From an uncultured Pelagibacteraceae bacterium (GTDB lineage Bacteria; Pseudomonadota; Alphaproteobacteria; Pelagibacterales; Pelagibacteraceae), in NCBI GenBank assembly GCA_902520645.1, contig CABYOP010000007.1, positions 1 through 38,523 on the forward strand: DNA of 38,523 nucleotides, written 5' to 3'. The position numbers and the translations under genes are program-made. Position 1 is the stretch's first letter. Each line of letters begins with the position of its first letter. Positions 9,196 to 18,016 of this stretch are shown one piece after another. The notes beneath the pieces are model-generated. The model searched no databases, was not told the origin of the DNA, and worked only from the letters and a program-made list of their open reading frames with translations.

Positions 9196-10524
9196 ATGAT
9201 AGACATCCTTTCGTTAAAAGTTGAAGAACTTGTTTCGAAAATAAAAGACTCTCAATTAACATCAGTTGAAATTTGTAAGAAATACATAGAGAGAGTAAAT
9301 GAATTTGAAAAAGGGGTTAAGGCGTGGGCACATCTTAATAAAAAACTTTTACTAGAAAAAGCTGCTGAAGCAGATGAGCATAGAAGATCTGGAAAACCAA
9401 CAGGACCACTTCATGGAATACCAGTAGCTGTAAAAGATATTGTAGGCACTCTTGATATGCCGACTGAGTGTGGGACTGTAATTAGAAAAGGAAAATCTTA
9501 TTCGCAGAATGCTGAAATAGTTGATCTATTACTTTCTGCAGGGGCAATAGTAATGGGCAAAACAGCAACATCAGAGTTAGCTTATCTTGGGCCATCTAAA
9601 ACTACAAATCCTCATGATTATACAAGAACACCAGGAGGATCATCTAGTGGATCTGCAGCCTCAGTAGCCTCTTTTATGGCTCCATTATCTATTGGTTCTC
9701 AAACTGGTGGATCTGTTATTAGACCCGCTTCATATTGTGGTGTAGTTGGATACAAACCTACTTATGGATTAATTTCCAGAAATGGTGTTCTTAAAACATC
9801 TGAAAAATTAGATCACATAGGTGTATTTGGAAGATCAGTTGAAGATGTAGCACTTCTTGCGAAAGTTTTAATTAAGAAAGATAACTACGATAGTGCAACC
9901 GTACACTATTCAACGGAAAACATGTTGGATGAAGTAAAAAAAGGGCCTTTATTTGAACCAAAATTTATTTTTTATAAAACTGAACATTGGAAAATCATTG
10001 AAAAAAAATCGAGGGAAGCATTTGAATATTTTATAAAATCATTCAAAAATAATATTGAGGTGTTTGATACGCCCTCTTATTTTAAAGATATTCACAAGTA
10101 TCATCAGATAATTCATGAGACGGATTTAGCAAACAATTTTGCTCTTTATTACAAAAACTATAAAAAAAAATTATCTAAATACATGCAAGATGCGATTGCA
10201 AAAGGTAACAAACATTCTGCAAAAGAATATGCTGAAGCAATTGATTTTATGAAAAGAAGTTATGAGTCATACCAGGAAGTTTTTGAGGATTATCATGGAG
10301 TGTTATCGCCATCAAGTCCAGGGGTTGCCCCCAAAGGATTAAAAAGTACTGGAACTGCTGAATTTAACAAAGTCTGGTCGTATTTGGGAACACCATGTAT
10401 TTCTCTTCCTGTTCTTCAAGGAGAAGGCAATTTACCTTTAGGAGTTCAGTTAATAGGTGCAAGATTTGATGATCATAGATTTTTAGGTATTGCTAATTGG
10501 CTTGAAAAGGAATGTAATAAATAA
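9196..10524 (+). CDS. Amidase (amidase signature family, GatA-like)
   Basis: Ser-Ser-Lys amidase features: PVAVKDIVG, TPGGSSSGSAASVAS, GSQTGGSVIRPASYCGVVGYKPTYG. Confidence 0.88.
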   Translation: MIDILSLKVEELVSKIKDSQLTSVEICKKYIERVNEFEKGVKAWAHLNKKLLLEKAAEADEHRRSGKPTGPLHGIPVAVKDIVGTLDMPTECGTVIRKGKSYSQNAEIVDLLLSAGAIVMGKTATSELAYLGPSKTTNPHDYTRTPGGSSSGSAASVASFMAPLSIGSQTGGSVIRPASYCGVVGYKPTYGLISRNGVLKTSEKLDHIGVFGRSVEDVALLAKVLIKKDNYDSATVHYSTENMLDEVKKGPLFEPKFIFYKTEHWKIIEKKSREAFEYFIKSFKNNIEVFDTPSYFKDIHKYHQIIHETDLANNFALYYKNYKKKLSKYMQDAIAKGNKHSAKEYAEAIDFMKRSYESYQEVFEDYHGVLSPSSPGVAPKGLKSTGTAEFNKVWSYLGTPCISLPVLQGEGNLPLGVQLIGARFDDHRFLGIANWLEKECNK

Positions 10525-10525
10525 A

Positions 10526-10702
10526 ATGAATAAATTTACAACATTTCTGGGAACATTGCTGGCAGCAGCATTTCTAATCGGTCTTGCAACTACATTAACA
10601 AGATCAACAATGATTGGTTTTTTTGACGTACTACCTGTTTATATCTTAATGGCCATAGCAATTTTTATGATGGTCTACGAAGCCTTTTTCGACAAGAAAT
10701 AA
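10526..10702 (+). CDS. Small membrane protein of unknown function (58 aa)
   Basis: ATG at 10526 immediately after the amidase stop; MNKFTTFLGTLLAAAFLIGLATTLTRSTMIGFFDVLPVYILMAIAIFMMVYEAFFDKK, two hydrophobic segments. ORF-track start 10490 lies inside the amidase. Confidence 0.6.
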   Translation: MNKFTTFLGTLLAAAFLIGLATTLTRSTMIGFFDVLPVYILMAIAIFMMVYEAFFDKK

Positions 10703-10718
10703 TTTTTTAAATATTAAA

Positions 10719-11624
10719 TTGTCTAAACAAAAAACAAATTTTTTAGCATTTTCATTACTTTTTATTCAACCAATTTTTATGTCTTCTAATCTAATAGTTG
10801 CTAGAGGTGGTATTGATTTTGTTCCTCCGATTTCTTTAGCGTTTTGGAGATGGACGTTTGTTTTTATAATTCTTTTACCTTTTACATATTTATCACTTAA
10901 AAAAAATTATTCTATAATCAAAAAAGAATATAAAAAATTATTTTTCTTAGGCGCTATGGGATGTGGCGTGTGTGGTGCTTTTCCATTTTTAGCTGGAGCA
11001 ACAACAACTGTTACTAATATGGCAATTATTTATACTTCATCACCAATTTTTATAATTATGATTTCAGCAATATTTTTTCAAGAAAAAATAAATTTTCTAA
11101 AAATAATTGGATTAATTTCTTGTTTAATTGGTGTTTTTGCAATTATCATAAAAGGTGATTTAAACTTGTTAATAAATTTAAAGTTTACAATCGGTGATCT
11201 ATGGATGCTTGCAGCAGCTGTAGGTTGGGCATTATATTCAATCTATCTTTTCTATTGGAAATCTGAATTATCAATTTTTCAAAGATTTACTCTAGTTTCT
11301 TTTTTTGGCGCACTTAGTTTATTACCTTTTTATATTGCTGAAGAGTTTCTTGTAGCTAGAACTGTTTTTAACGAAGAATTTTATATGTGGGTATTATTTG
11401 CAGCTATATCCCCAGGGATAATTGCATTTACGTTATACACTCAAGCTCAAAAAAGCCTAGGAGCTTCTTTAACTGGTTTTACGCTTTACGTTTTTACAAT
11501 TTATGGGGCAATTTATGGGTATTTTTTATTTGATGAAAATCTTGAATCGTTTCATTATGTAGGTACAGCTCTGGTATTCTTGGGAGTTTATCTAGCTAAA
11601 AAAAATTATGAGACTAAAACGTAG
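10719..11624 (+). CDS. EamA/DMT superfamily transporter
   Basis: 301 aa, ~10 TM, duplicated EamA-like halves; TTG start. Confidence 0.82.
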   Translation: MSKQKTNFLAFSLLFIQPIFMSSNLIVARGGIDFVPPISLAFWRWTFVFIILLPFTYLSLKKNYSIIKKEYKKLFFLGAMGCGVCGAFPFLAGATTTVTNMAIIYTSSPIFIIMISAIFFQEKINFLKIIGLISCLIGVFAIIIKGDLNLLINLKFTIGDLWMLAAAVGWALYSIYLFYWKSELSIFQRFTLVSFFGALSLLPFYIAEEFLVARTVFNEEFYMWVLFAAISPGIIAFTLYTQAQKSLGASLTGFTLYVFTIYGAIYGYFLFDENLESFHYVGTALVFLGVYLAKKNYETKT

Positions 11625-12426
11625 GAATTTTTTCTTGGAAATTATAATTGGGATTATAACTATTTATCTTTTAATATTAATTTTGCTTTTTATTTTTCAG
11701 CGAAATCTAATGTATCATCCAGATGAAAATAATTATTTTGGGGATAAGCTAGAAGTAGAAATAGAAAAGGTTAATATTAAAACAAGTGATAACATTAATC
11801 TTGTGGGCTGGTTTCATAACAAGAGTTTAGATAATTATAAAACTATACTTTACTTTCATGGAAATGCAGGAAAACTAGAAAATAGAATATACAAATTAAA
11901 TCATTTTAAAGATTTAGATGTAAATTTTTTAATCATAGCTTGGAGGGGTTTTAGTGGCAATGAGGGAAAACCCACAGAAAATAAACTTTATATTGATGGA
12001 AATAGTGCAATTGATTGGCTTAAAAAAAAGGGTGTAGTTGAAAAAGATATAATTATTTATGGTGAATCGCTTGGTACCGGGATAGCAACAGAGATAGCTC
12101 AAAATAAAAATTTTGCTGGATTAATTTTGGAGACACCTTTTACCTCCATGGTGGAAGCTGCAAAAAATTTTTATCCCTACATACCTGTGGGACTTCTTTT
12201 AAAAGATAAATACAAAAACAAAGAAAAAATTAAAAATATTAATATTCCTGTTTTGGTCATGCATGGTGAAGCTGATCAAATAGTTCCTTTCTGGATGGGA
12301 AAAAAAATATTTGATTTAGCAAATAACCCAAAATATTCATATTTCACAGAATATGATGACCACATGATGGAGTACGATTCCAAGCTAGTTTCTGAGCTAA
12401 ATAACTTTTTAAAAGGATTAAATTAA
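11608..12426 (+). CDS. Alpha/beta hydrolase, membrane-anchored (BEM46-like)
   Basis: N-terminal TM; YFHGNAG, YGESLGTG nucleophile elbow, GEADQIVP acid motif, DDHMM His. Confidence 0.8.
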   Translation: MRLKRRNFFLEIIIGIITIYLLILILLFIFQRNLMYHPDENNYFGDKLEVEIEKVNIKTSDNINLVGWFHNKSLDNYKTILYFHGNAGKLENRIYKLNHFKDLDVNFLIIAWRGFSGNEGKPTENKLYIDGNSAIDWLKKKGVVEKDIIIYGESLGTGIATEIAQNKNFAGLILETPFTSMVEAAKNFYPYIPVGLLLKDKYKNKEKIKNINIPVLVMHGEADQIVPFWMGKKIFDLANNPKYSYFTEYDDHMMEYDSKLVSELNNFLKGLN

Positions 12427-12475
12427 GCCACATTCTAAACAAATATAATTCAAACTTTTTTTTTAATAATTAAGG

Positions 12476-13039
12476 ATGAAAAAATTATATTTATTTATTT
12501 TTATATTACTTTCATTCGAAACCTTTAGTTCTGCTAATGAAAATTTATCTCCAGTTGATAATTTATTTCATATTGATCAAATGAATTCCCACAATGAAAA
12601 CTTTGCTTTATATTTTAAAACACGTGAAAAGGCTATTTTGGCTAATGGAGAAGATAGTAATTATATAAATGATTATCCTAAAGATCTTTATATTTATAAT
12701 TATAAAACTAAAAGTTCTTTACCTTTGATATCTCACGAATGGTTTCCAAGAAAAGCTAAATATTTTTTACAAGAATATGATTTTCCAGTTTTTCCAGATG
12801 ATTTTGCTTATTATTTATTAAAAGATAATAAAACACTTGTTATGATTAGTGCTGTTAAAAGTTTAAGAGCAAACTTTAAATTTGATATTATAGAAAAGAA
12901 ATTAGAAATTTATCCAATTAATGGAAAATTTGATTTTATTATTTCTTCAATTGCAAAAGGCTGTGATCATTATGATTTTAAGGATAATTATAAATGTAGT
13001 TTTTACAAACCTTTAATCTCAAGTACCTTAATTAATTAA
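12476..13039 (+). CDS. Hypothetical secreted/periplasmic protein
   Basis: 187 aa with signal peptide (MKKLYLFIFILLSFETFSSA); two Cys near the C-terminus; no family recognised. Confidence 0.6.
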   Translation: MKKLYLFIFILLSFETFSSANENLSPVDNLFHIDQMNSHNENFALYFKTREKAILANGEDSNYINDYPKDLYIYNYKTKSSLPLISHEWFPRKAKYFLQEYDFPVFPDDFAYYLLKDNKTLVMISAVKSLRANFKFDIIEKKLEIYPINGKFDFIISSIAKGCDHYDFKDNYKCSFYKPLISSTLIN

Positions 13040-13949
13040 TTTGTGTAAATGCTTCGGCAAACTTTTCTGCCTCAAAAATCTGTAAATCATCTTCTTTTTC
13101 TCCCAAACCAAGAGCAATAATTGGTAGCTTATATTTTTTAGCAACTGCTAAAAGAATGCCACCTTTCGCCGTTCCATCTAATTTTGTCATTATTAGTCCT
13201 GTAATAGGAATAATTTTATTAAATTCTTCAACTTGATTAATCACATTTTGTCCAGAGGTAGCGTCTAAAACTAAAATTACATCGTGTGGAGCTTCAGAAT
13301 CTATTTTTTTTGTTACGTTTGCAATTTTTTTGTATTCCTCCATTAAATTTTTTTTGTTTTGTAATCTTCCAGCAGTGTCTATCAAAACTTGATCGAATTG
13401 ATTATTTACCGCTTCTTCTATTGCTTTATATGCCACTGAAGCTGGATCAGCTCCTTGTGATGATTTAGTAATTGAAACATCTACCTTTTTTGACCAATTT
13501 TCTAATTGTTCAATTGCTGCTGCTCTAAATGTATCTGATGCAGCAAGCATTACTTTGTTTCCATTACCTTTAAATATTTTGCTAATTTTTCCTATGGTGG
13601 TTGTTTTACCAACTCCATTAACACCAGAAATGAGTATTGCGTTAAGTTTTTGTTTTTTTTTAAAAAATTCAAAATTTTCTAAAGGTTTCATTAATTCAAT
13701 TATATAATTTTTTAAAATAGTATTTATCTCATCTGCTGTATCTTTGTTTGGATTAATTTTAGTTTGGGAAACAATTTCTCTAATTTCCGATGCAGCAGCA
13801 ATCCCAACATCTGATTGAATCAAATAATCTTCAATTTTATCTAATGTTTTGTCATCTATTTCCTTTTTAATGACAATATTTTTTAACCCTGAACTAAATG
13901 CTGATGCACTTTTCTTAAAACCAGATTTAAATTTATCAAAAATTCCCAT
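13032..13949 (-). CDS. ftsY: Signal recognition particle receptor FtsY
   Basis: SRP GTPase NG domain: SGVNGVGKTTTIGKIS, AASDTFRAAAIEQL, DTAGRLQNK, TKLDGTAKGG. Confidence 0.95.
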   Translation of the reverse strand: MGIFDKFKSGFKKSASAFSSGLKNIVIKKEIDDKTLDKIEDYLIQSDVGIAAASEIREIVSQTKINPNKDTADEINTILKNYIIELMKPLENFEFFKKKQKLNAILISGVNGVGKTTTIGKISKIFKGNGNKVMLAASDTFRAAAIEQLENWSKKVDVSITKSSQGADPASVAYKAIEEAVNNQFDQVLIDTAGRLQNKKNLMEEYKKIANVTKKIDSEAPHDVILVLDATSGQNVINQVEEFNKIIPITGLIMTKLDGTAKGGILLAVAKKYKLPIIALGLGEKEDDLQIFEAEKFAEAFTQIN

Positions 13950-14773
13950 TAAATTTTTATATTAATTTCTTTAATATCAGAAACGGGTCCTTTCATGTGA
14001 ATACTATTATTTTCATCAATAAATATTGACAACTTACCAGTAGAAAACTCTATATCCACCTTGTTACCTGAAAGTTCATTTCTTATTGCAGCAAAAGCAG
14101 TAGCGCAAGCTGCTGTACCACAAGCTTTAGTAAGACCTGCCCCTCTTTCCCATACTTTAACTTTAATTAATTCCTTATTAATGACTGTTGCTAAAGTGAC
14201 ATTGCATTTTTCTGGAAACAAAGGATGGTTTTCAATTTCTGGTCCAATTTTTTTTATTTCAAAATTTTCGTTATTATCAACAAAAAAAATGACATGAGGG
14301 TTCCCAACATTTACTGCTGTACCACCAGTATGATTATTATTATTTAGATCAGTTATTTTTATATTAAGGTTATTGGTATCCAATTGTTCAGAAAGTGGAA
14401 TTTCATTCCACTCTGTTCTACCTTTCCCAATCTCCGTAGAAACTAGTTTTTCACCCAATATCTCAGATTTTAAATCTCCAGATTGTGTAGTTAAGGTAAC
14501 TAATGATTTATTGTTTTCTTTAGATAACAAGTCTGCAACGCATCTTGTTCCATTTCCACATGCTCCAGAGGTTCCACCATCAGAATTGTAAAATTCTAGA
14601 GATGCATCAGATCTATCATTTTTATTTATTAATATTAATTGATCACAACCTATAAATTCTCTATCGCAAATTTTAATAATTTGCTCTTTGCTCAAATTAG
14701 TAATTTTTTGCCTATTATCTATAATGACAAAATCATTACCTAAACCATCCATTTTAAACGCTTTGATATCCAT
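13949..14773 (-). CDS. dapF: Diaminopimelate epimerase
   Basis: FKMDGLGNDFVIID start; catalytic Cys motifs GACGNGTRC and ERGAGLTKACGTAACA. Confidence 0.95.
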   Translation of the reverse strand: MDIKAFKMDGLGNDFVIIDNRQKITNLSKEQIIKICDREFIGCDQLILINKNDRSDASLEFYNSDGGTSGACGNGTRCVADLLSKENNKSLVTLTTQSGDLKSEILGEKLVSTEIGKGRTEWNEIPLSEQLDTNNLNIKITDLNNNNHTGGTAVNVGNPHVIFFVDNNENFEIKKIGPEIENHPLFPEKCNVTLATVINKELIKVKVWERGAGLTKACGTAACATAFAAIRNELSGNKVDIEFSTGKLSIFIDENNSIHMKGPVSDIKEINIKI

Positions 14774-14833
14774 ATATAGATATTTAACTTATTTATTGAC
14801 TTTTTGAACCTCTATTATAGGTTGTTGCCGTTT

Positions 14834-14914
14834 CCGCAAAAACATTAACTTTGCGGTGTCTTTGGAAACAAAGAGATCGACACTAGTCAGCGAGGCTTCG
14901 CCCACTAGTGCGAT
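14834..14914 (+). ncRNA. Candidate structured RNA / ffh 5' leader: three consecutive hairpins
   Basis: H1 CCGCAAA/TTTGCGG (14834-14840/14850-14856); H2 TCTTTG-GAAA-CAAAGA (14859-14874, GNRA-type loop on + strand); H3 ATCG-A-CACTAGT...ACTAGTG-CGAT (14876-14887/14904-14914) with inner GCGA-GGCT-TCGC stem. Visibly GC-richer than flanks. Confidence 0.7.
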
Positions 14915-14931
14915 TACTGCTGTTTAAAAAT

Positions 14932-16290
14932 ATGTTTGAAAATTTAACAAATAAATTTGAAGAAATCTTTTCTTCTTTAAAAAAATCACCTTCACTTGAT
15001 GAAGCTCAAGTTGATGAAGGTTTAAGAGGAATTAGACAAGCTCTTTTAGAAGCCGATGTATCTTTAGAGGTTGCTAAAGATTTTATTGAAAAAGTTAAGC
15101 CAAAAGCTCTAGGCCAAGAGATTATAAGATCAACTTCACCAGGGGATATGGTTGTCAAAATTGTCTACGACGAACTTGTAAGTTTGTTGGGAGAGGCTAA
15201 CAGCGATATAAATCTTAATGCGGTACCACCTGTCCCAATGATGTTGGTTGGACTTCAGGGTTCAGGTAAAACAACAACAACAGCAAAACTTGCTAAATAT
15301 TTAGAGAGTAACAAAAAGAAAAAAGTAATGATGGTGAGTTTAGATATTTATAGACCAGCAGCTCAAGAGCAACTTAGATCTTTAGGGGAACAGAATAATA
15401 TTTTAACCCTACCAATTGTGGAAGGGCAGCAACCAGCAGATATTTGTAGAAGAGCAATTGGTGCTGCTAATTTGAATGGTGCTGAAATAATTCTTTTTGA
15501 TACTGCTGGAAGAACTCAAATTGACTTGCAGATGATGAGTGAGATTAAACAAATTGAAGGTGTAATTAATCCAACAGAAACATTCTTAGTAGCAGACTCT
15601 TTAACAGGTCAAGTTGCAGCATCAGTTGCAAAGGAGTTTAAAAACACAGTTAATCTATCAGGAATTATTTTAACTAGAGCTGATGGCGATGCAAGAGGTG
15701 GTGCTGCGGTCAGTATGAAATATGTTTCAAATGTACCTATTAAATTTTTAGGAATAGGGGAAAAAGTTGATAATCTTGAAGTATTTCATCCAGACAGAAT
15801 AGCTAACAGAATTCTTGGGATGGGAGATATAGTTTCTCTTGTTGAAAAAGCTGCTCAAGATCTTGGTGAAGAAAATATAAAAAAGGCTGAAGAAAATTTA
15901 AAAAAAGGTCAGTTTTCAATGCAAGATTATTTGGCCCAACTAAGACAAATGAAAAAAATGGGAGGCATCGAAGGAATAATGTCATTTATGCCAGGAGTTT
16001 CAAAAATTAAATCTCAAATGGACTCAGCTGGAATTGATGAAAGTATTATTACTACAAATGAAGCTATCATTTTGTCTATGACAAAAAAAGAGAGAGAGAA
16101 CCCAAAAATAATTGATGGTTCTAGAAAAAAAAGAATTGCTAATGGTTCTGGCACGAATCCAGCCACTATCAATAAATTGTTAAAACAATTTAAAATGATG
16201 TCTGAAATGATGAAAAAGATGTCTAAAGGAAATATGAAAGGTATGTCTGATAAAGGAATACCACCAGAGCTATTTAACCAATTAAAATAA
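14932..16290 (+). CDS. ffh: Signal recognition particle protein Ffh
   Basis: SRP54 GTPase: [47 protein letters not shown], Met-rich M-domain C-terminus. ATG at 14932 ([11 protein letters not shown]) preferred to GTG at 14908. Confidence 0.95.
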   Translation: MFENLTNKFEEIFSSLKKSPSLDEAQVDEGLRGIRQALLEADVSLEVAKDFIEKVKPKALGQEIIRSTSPGDMVVKIVYDELVSLLGEANSDINLNAVPPVPMMLVGLQGSGKTTTTAKLAKYLESNKKKKVMMVSLDIYRPAAQEQLRSLGEQNNILTLPIVEGQQPADICRRAIGAANLNGAEIILFDTAGRTQIDLQMMSEIKQIEGVINPTETFLVADSLTGQVAASVAKEFKNTVNLSGIILTRADGDARGGAAVSMKYVSNVPIKFLGIGEKVDNLEVFHPDRIANRILGMGDIVSLVEKAAQDLGEENIKKAEENLKKGQFSMQDYLAQLRQMKKMGGIEGIMSFMPGVSKIKSQMDSAGIDESIITTNEAIILSMTKKERENPKIIDGSRKKRIANGSGTNPATINKLLKQFKMMSEMMKKMSKGNMKGMSDKGIPPELFNQLK

Positions 16291-16304
16291 TAAAAGGAGA
16301 AGAT

Positions 16305-16736
16305 ATGTTAAAACTAAGATTATCAAGGGGAGGAACAAAAAAACGTCCAGTATATAAAGTCGTTGTAGCTGATAGTCGTTTTGCGAGAGACGGAAGATTT
16401 ATTGAGAAGGTGGGATTTTTTAATCCTCTTTTACCCAAAGATAAAAAAGAAAGAGTAGGTCTTGAGGCTGAAAGAATTAAATATTGGCTTGGCCAAGGAG
16501 CTAAACCAACAACAAGAGTTGCAAGGATATTGGGAGAAAATGAGTTAATGCCAATGCCTGTAAATGGTAATAACCCTAATAAAGCTATTCCAAAAAAAGA
16601 AAGAAATAAAAAAGAGGAAGATAAAACTGAAGCTCCTAAAGCAGACGCAGCACCAGCAGCAGAAGCTCCAAAGGAAGAAGCTCCTAAAGCAGACGCAGCA
16701 CCAGCAGCAGAAGCTCCAAAGGAAGAAAAAAAATAG
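16305..16736 (+). CDS. rpsP: 30S ribosomal protein S16 with low-complexity C-terminal tail
   Basis: [51 protein letters not shown]; Ala/Pro/Lys/Glu tail. Confidence 0.95.
   Translation: MLKLRLSRGGTKKRPVYKVVVADSRFARDGRFIEKVGFFNPLLPKDKKERVGLEAERIKYWLGQGAKPTTRVARILGENELMPMPVNGNNPNKAIPKKERNKKEEDKTEAPKADAAPAAEAPKEEAPKADAAPAAEAPKEEKK
16629..16724 (+). repeat. Two identical tandem 48-bp units in the 3' end of rpsP (encode [16 protein letters not shown] x2)
   Basis: 16629-16676 and 16677-16724 both read gaagctcctaaagcagacgcagcaccagcagcagaagctccaaaggaa. Confidence 0.95.
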
Positions 16737-16750
16737 TTTAAAAATTATTT

Positions 16751-17434
16751 ATGTGGCAAGCTCAAGTGTTTACACTTTATCCAGAAGTTTTTCCTGGTCC
16801 TTTGTCAAAAGGATTATATGGAAAAGCTATGTCTAAAAAGTTATGGGATTTAAAAGTTGTTAACATAAGAGATGCGGCTGAAGATAAACACAAAACTGTT
16901 GATGACACACCTTATGGAGGCGGATCAGGAATGTTACTAAAAGCAGATGTCCTTGCCAAATCATTAGATCAAAACAGAATTGAAGGTAAAATATTATATT
17001 TGTCTCCAAAAGGAAAAAAATTTGATCAAAGCTATGCAAAAAAATTGGCAACTGCAAAATCCTTATCACTTATTTGTGGTCATTTTGAAGGAGTTGACGA
17101 GAGAGTATTATCTACAAGAAATATAGAAGAAGTCAGTATAGGAGACTATGTTTTGTCTGGAGGCGAAACAGCTGCATATGTTGTTATTGATAGTGTACTC
17201 AGGCTATTACCAGGGGTATTAGGAAATGATAATTCTAAGATCGAAGAAACTTTTGAAAATGGTCTATTAGAGTATCCGCAGTATACAAAACCTCAAATTT
17301 GGGAGGAAAAATCAGTACCAGATGTACTATTATCAGGTGATCATAGTAAAATTAAAGACTGGCGTTTATCTCAATCTGAGGCTATAACACGCGACCGAAG
17401 ACCAGATTTGTGGGAAAAATATAAGAAAAACTAA
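16751..17434 (+). CDS. trmD: tRNA (guanine-N1)-methyltransferase
   Basis: [43 protein letters not shown]. Confidence 0.95.
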   Translation: MWQAQVFTLYPEVFPGPLSKGLYGKAMSKKLWDLKVVNIRDAAEDKHKTVDDTPYGGGSGMLLKADVLAKSLDQNRIEGKILYLSPKGKKFDQSYAKKLATAKSLSLICGHFEGVDERVLSTRNIEEVSIGDYVLSGGETAAYVVIDSVLRLLPGVLGNDNSKIEETFENGLLEYPQYTKPQIWEEKSVPDVLLSGDHSKIKDWRLSQSEAITRDRRPDLWEKYKKN

Positions 17435-17450
17435 TTTAATTATTGCTTAC

Positions 17451-18005
17451 ATGAAAACTATTGAAGAAATAAACCAATATAACGTCAAGAAAATTCTTTC
17501 TGAGAAAAAAATTCCAGATTTTTATCCAGGTGATGTTGTTAAGGTTGGTGTAAGAATTACTGAAGGTAAAAAAGACAGAATCCAATATTTTGAAGGTGTC
17601 TGTATTGCTAAAAAAAGTAGAGATTTAAACTCCTCTTTTACAGTAAGAAAGATTTCTTTCGGAGAAGGAGTTGAAAGAACTTTTCCCTTATATGGAACAT
17701 TAATAGATTCAATTAAAGTTATAAGATCAGGTAAAGTTAGAAGAGCGAAACTATATTATTTAAGAGATAGAACTGGTAAATCAGCAAGAATAGCAGAAAA
17801 AATAAGAAAAAAAATTGGTATTGATGTTGATGTTAAGCCAGAAACAGTAACAGAAGAAAACGTTGCTCCCGCAGTAGAGGCACCAAAAGAGGAGGCCACT
17901 AAAATAGAACCAGTACAAGACGATACTGTTAAAGCTGACGAGGCACCAAAAGAAGAGGCTTCTAAGGAAGATCAAAAACTAGAAAGCCCTTCAGAAAAAA
18001 AATAA
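17451..18005 (+). CDS. rplS: 50S ribosomal protein L19 with acidic C-terminal extension
   Basis: [54 protein letters not shown]; about 55-aa Glu/Lys/Ala tail. Confidence 0.95.
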   Translation: MKTIEEINQYNVKKILSEKKIPDFYPGDVVKVGVRITEGKKDRIQYFEGVCIAKKSRDLNSSFTVRKISFGEGVERTFPLYGTLIDSIKVIRSGKVRRAKLYYLRDRTGKSARIAEKIRKKIGIDVDVKPETVTEENVAPAVEAPKEEATKIEPVQDDTVKADEAPKEEASKEDQKLESPSEKK

Positions 18006-18016
18006 TTTTTTTTTCA

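Noticed and set aside
14796-14818. TTGACT...TATTAT as a sigma70 promoter for ffh
   Set aside because: Both hexamers look good but the spacer is only 11 nt, too short for a standard promoter; -10 may be used with a different -35.
14834-14914. Possibility that the ffh-upstream RNA is 4.5S SRP RNA
   Set aside because: Lacks the GGUCAGGUCCGGAAGGAAGCAGC-type domain IV sequence and the single long hairpin shape.
14908-14931. GTG-initiated N-terminal extension of Ffh (MRLLLFKN)
   Set aside because: The GTG lies in the 3' arm of hairpin H3; the conserved Ffh N-terminus [11 protein letters not shown] starts at ATG 14932.
16629-16724. Repeat considered as a CRISPR or mobile-element signature
   Set aside because: Direct adjacent in-frame duplication without spacers, inverted ends or cas/transposase genes.
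16564-16836. 90-aa ORF overlapping rpsP tail and trmD start (+)
   Set aside because: Alternate frame of the tandem repeat ([16 protein letters not shown]); low-complexity, no independent support.
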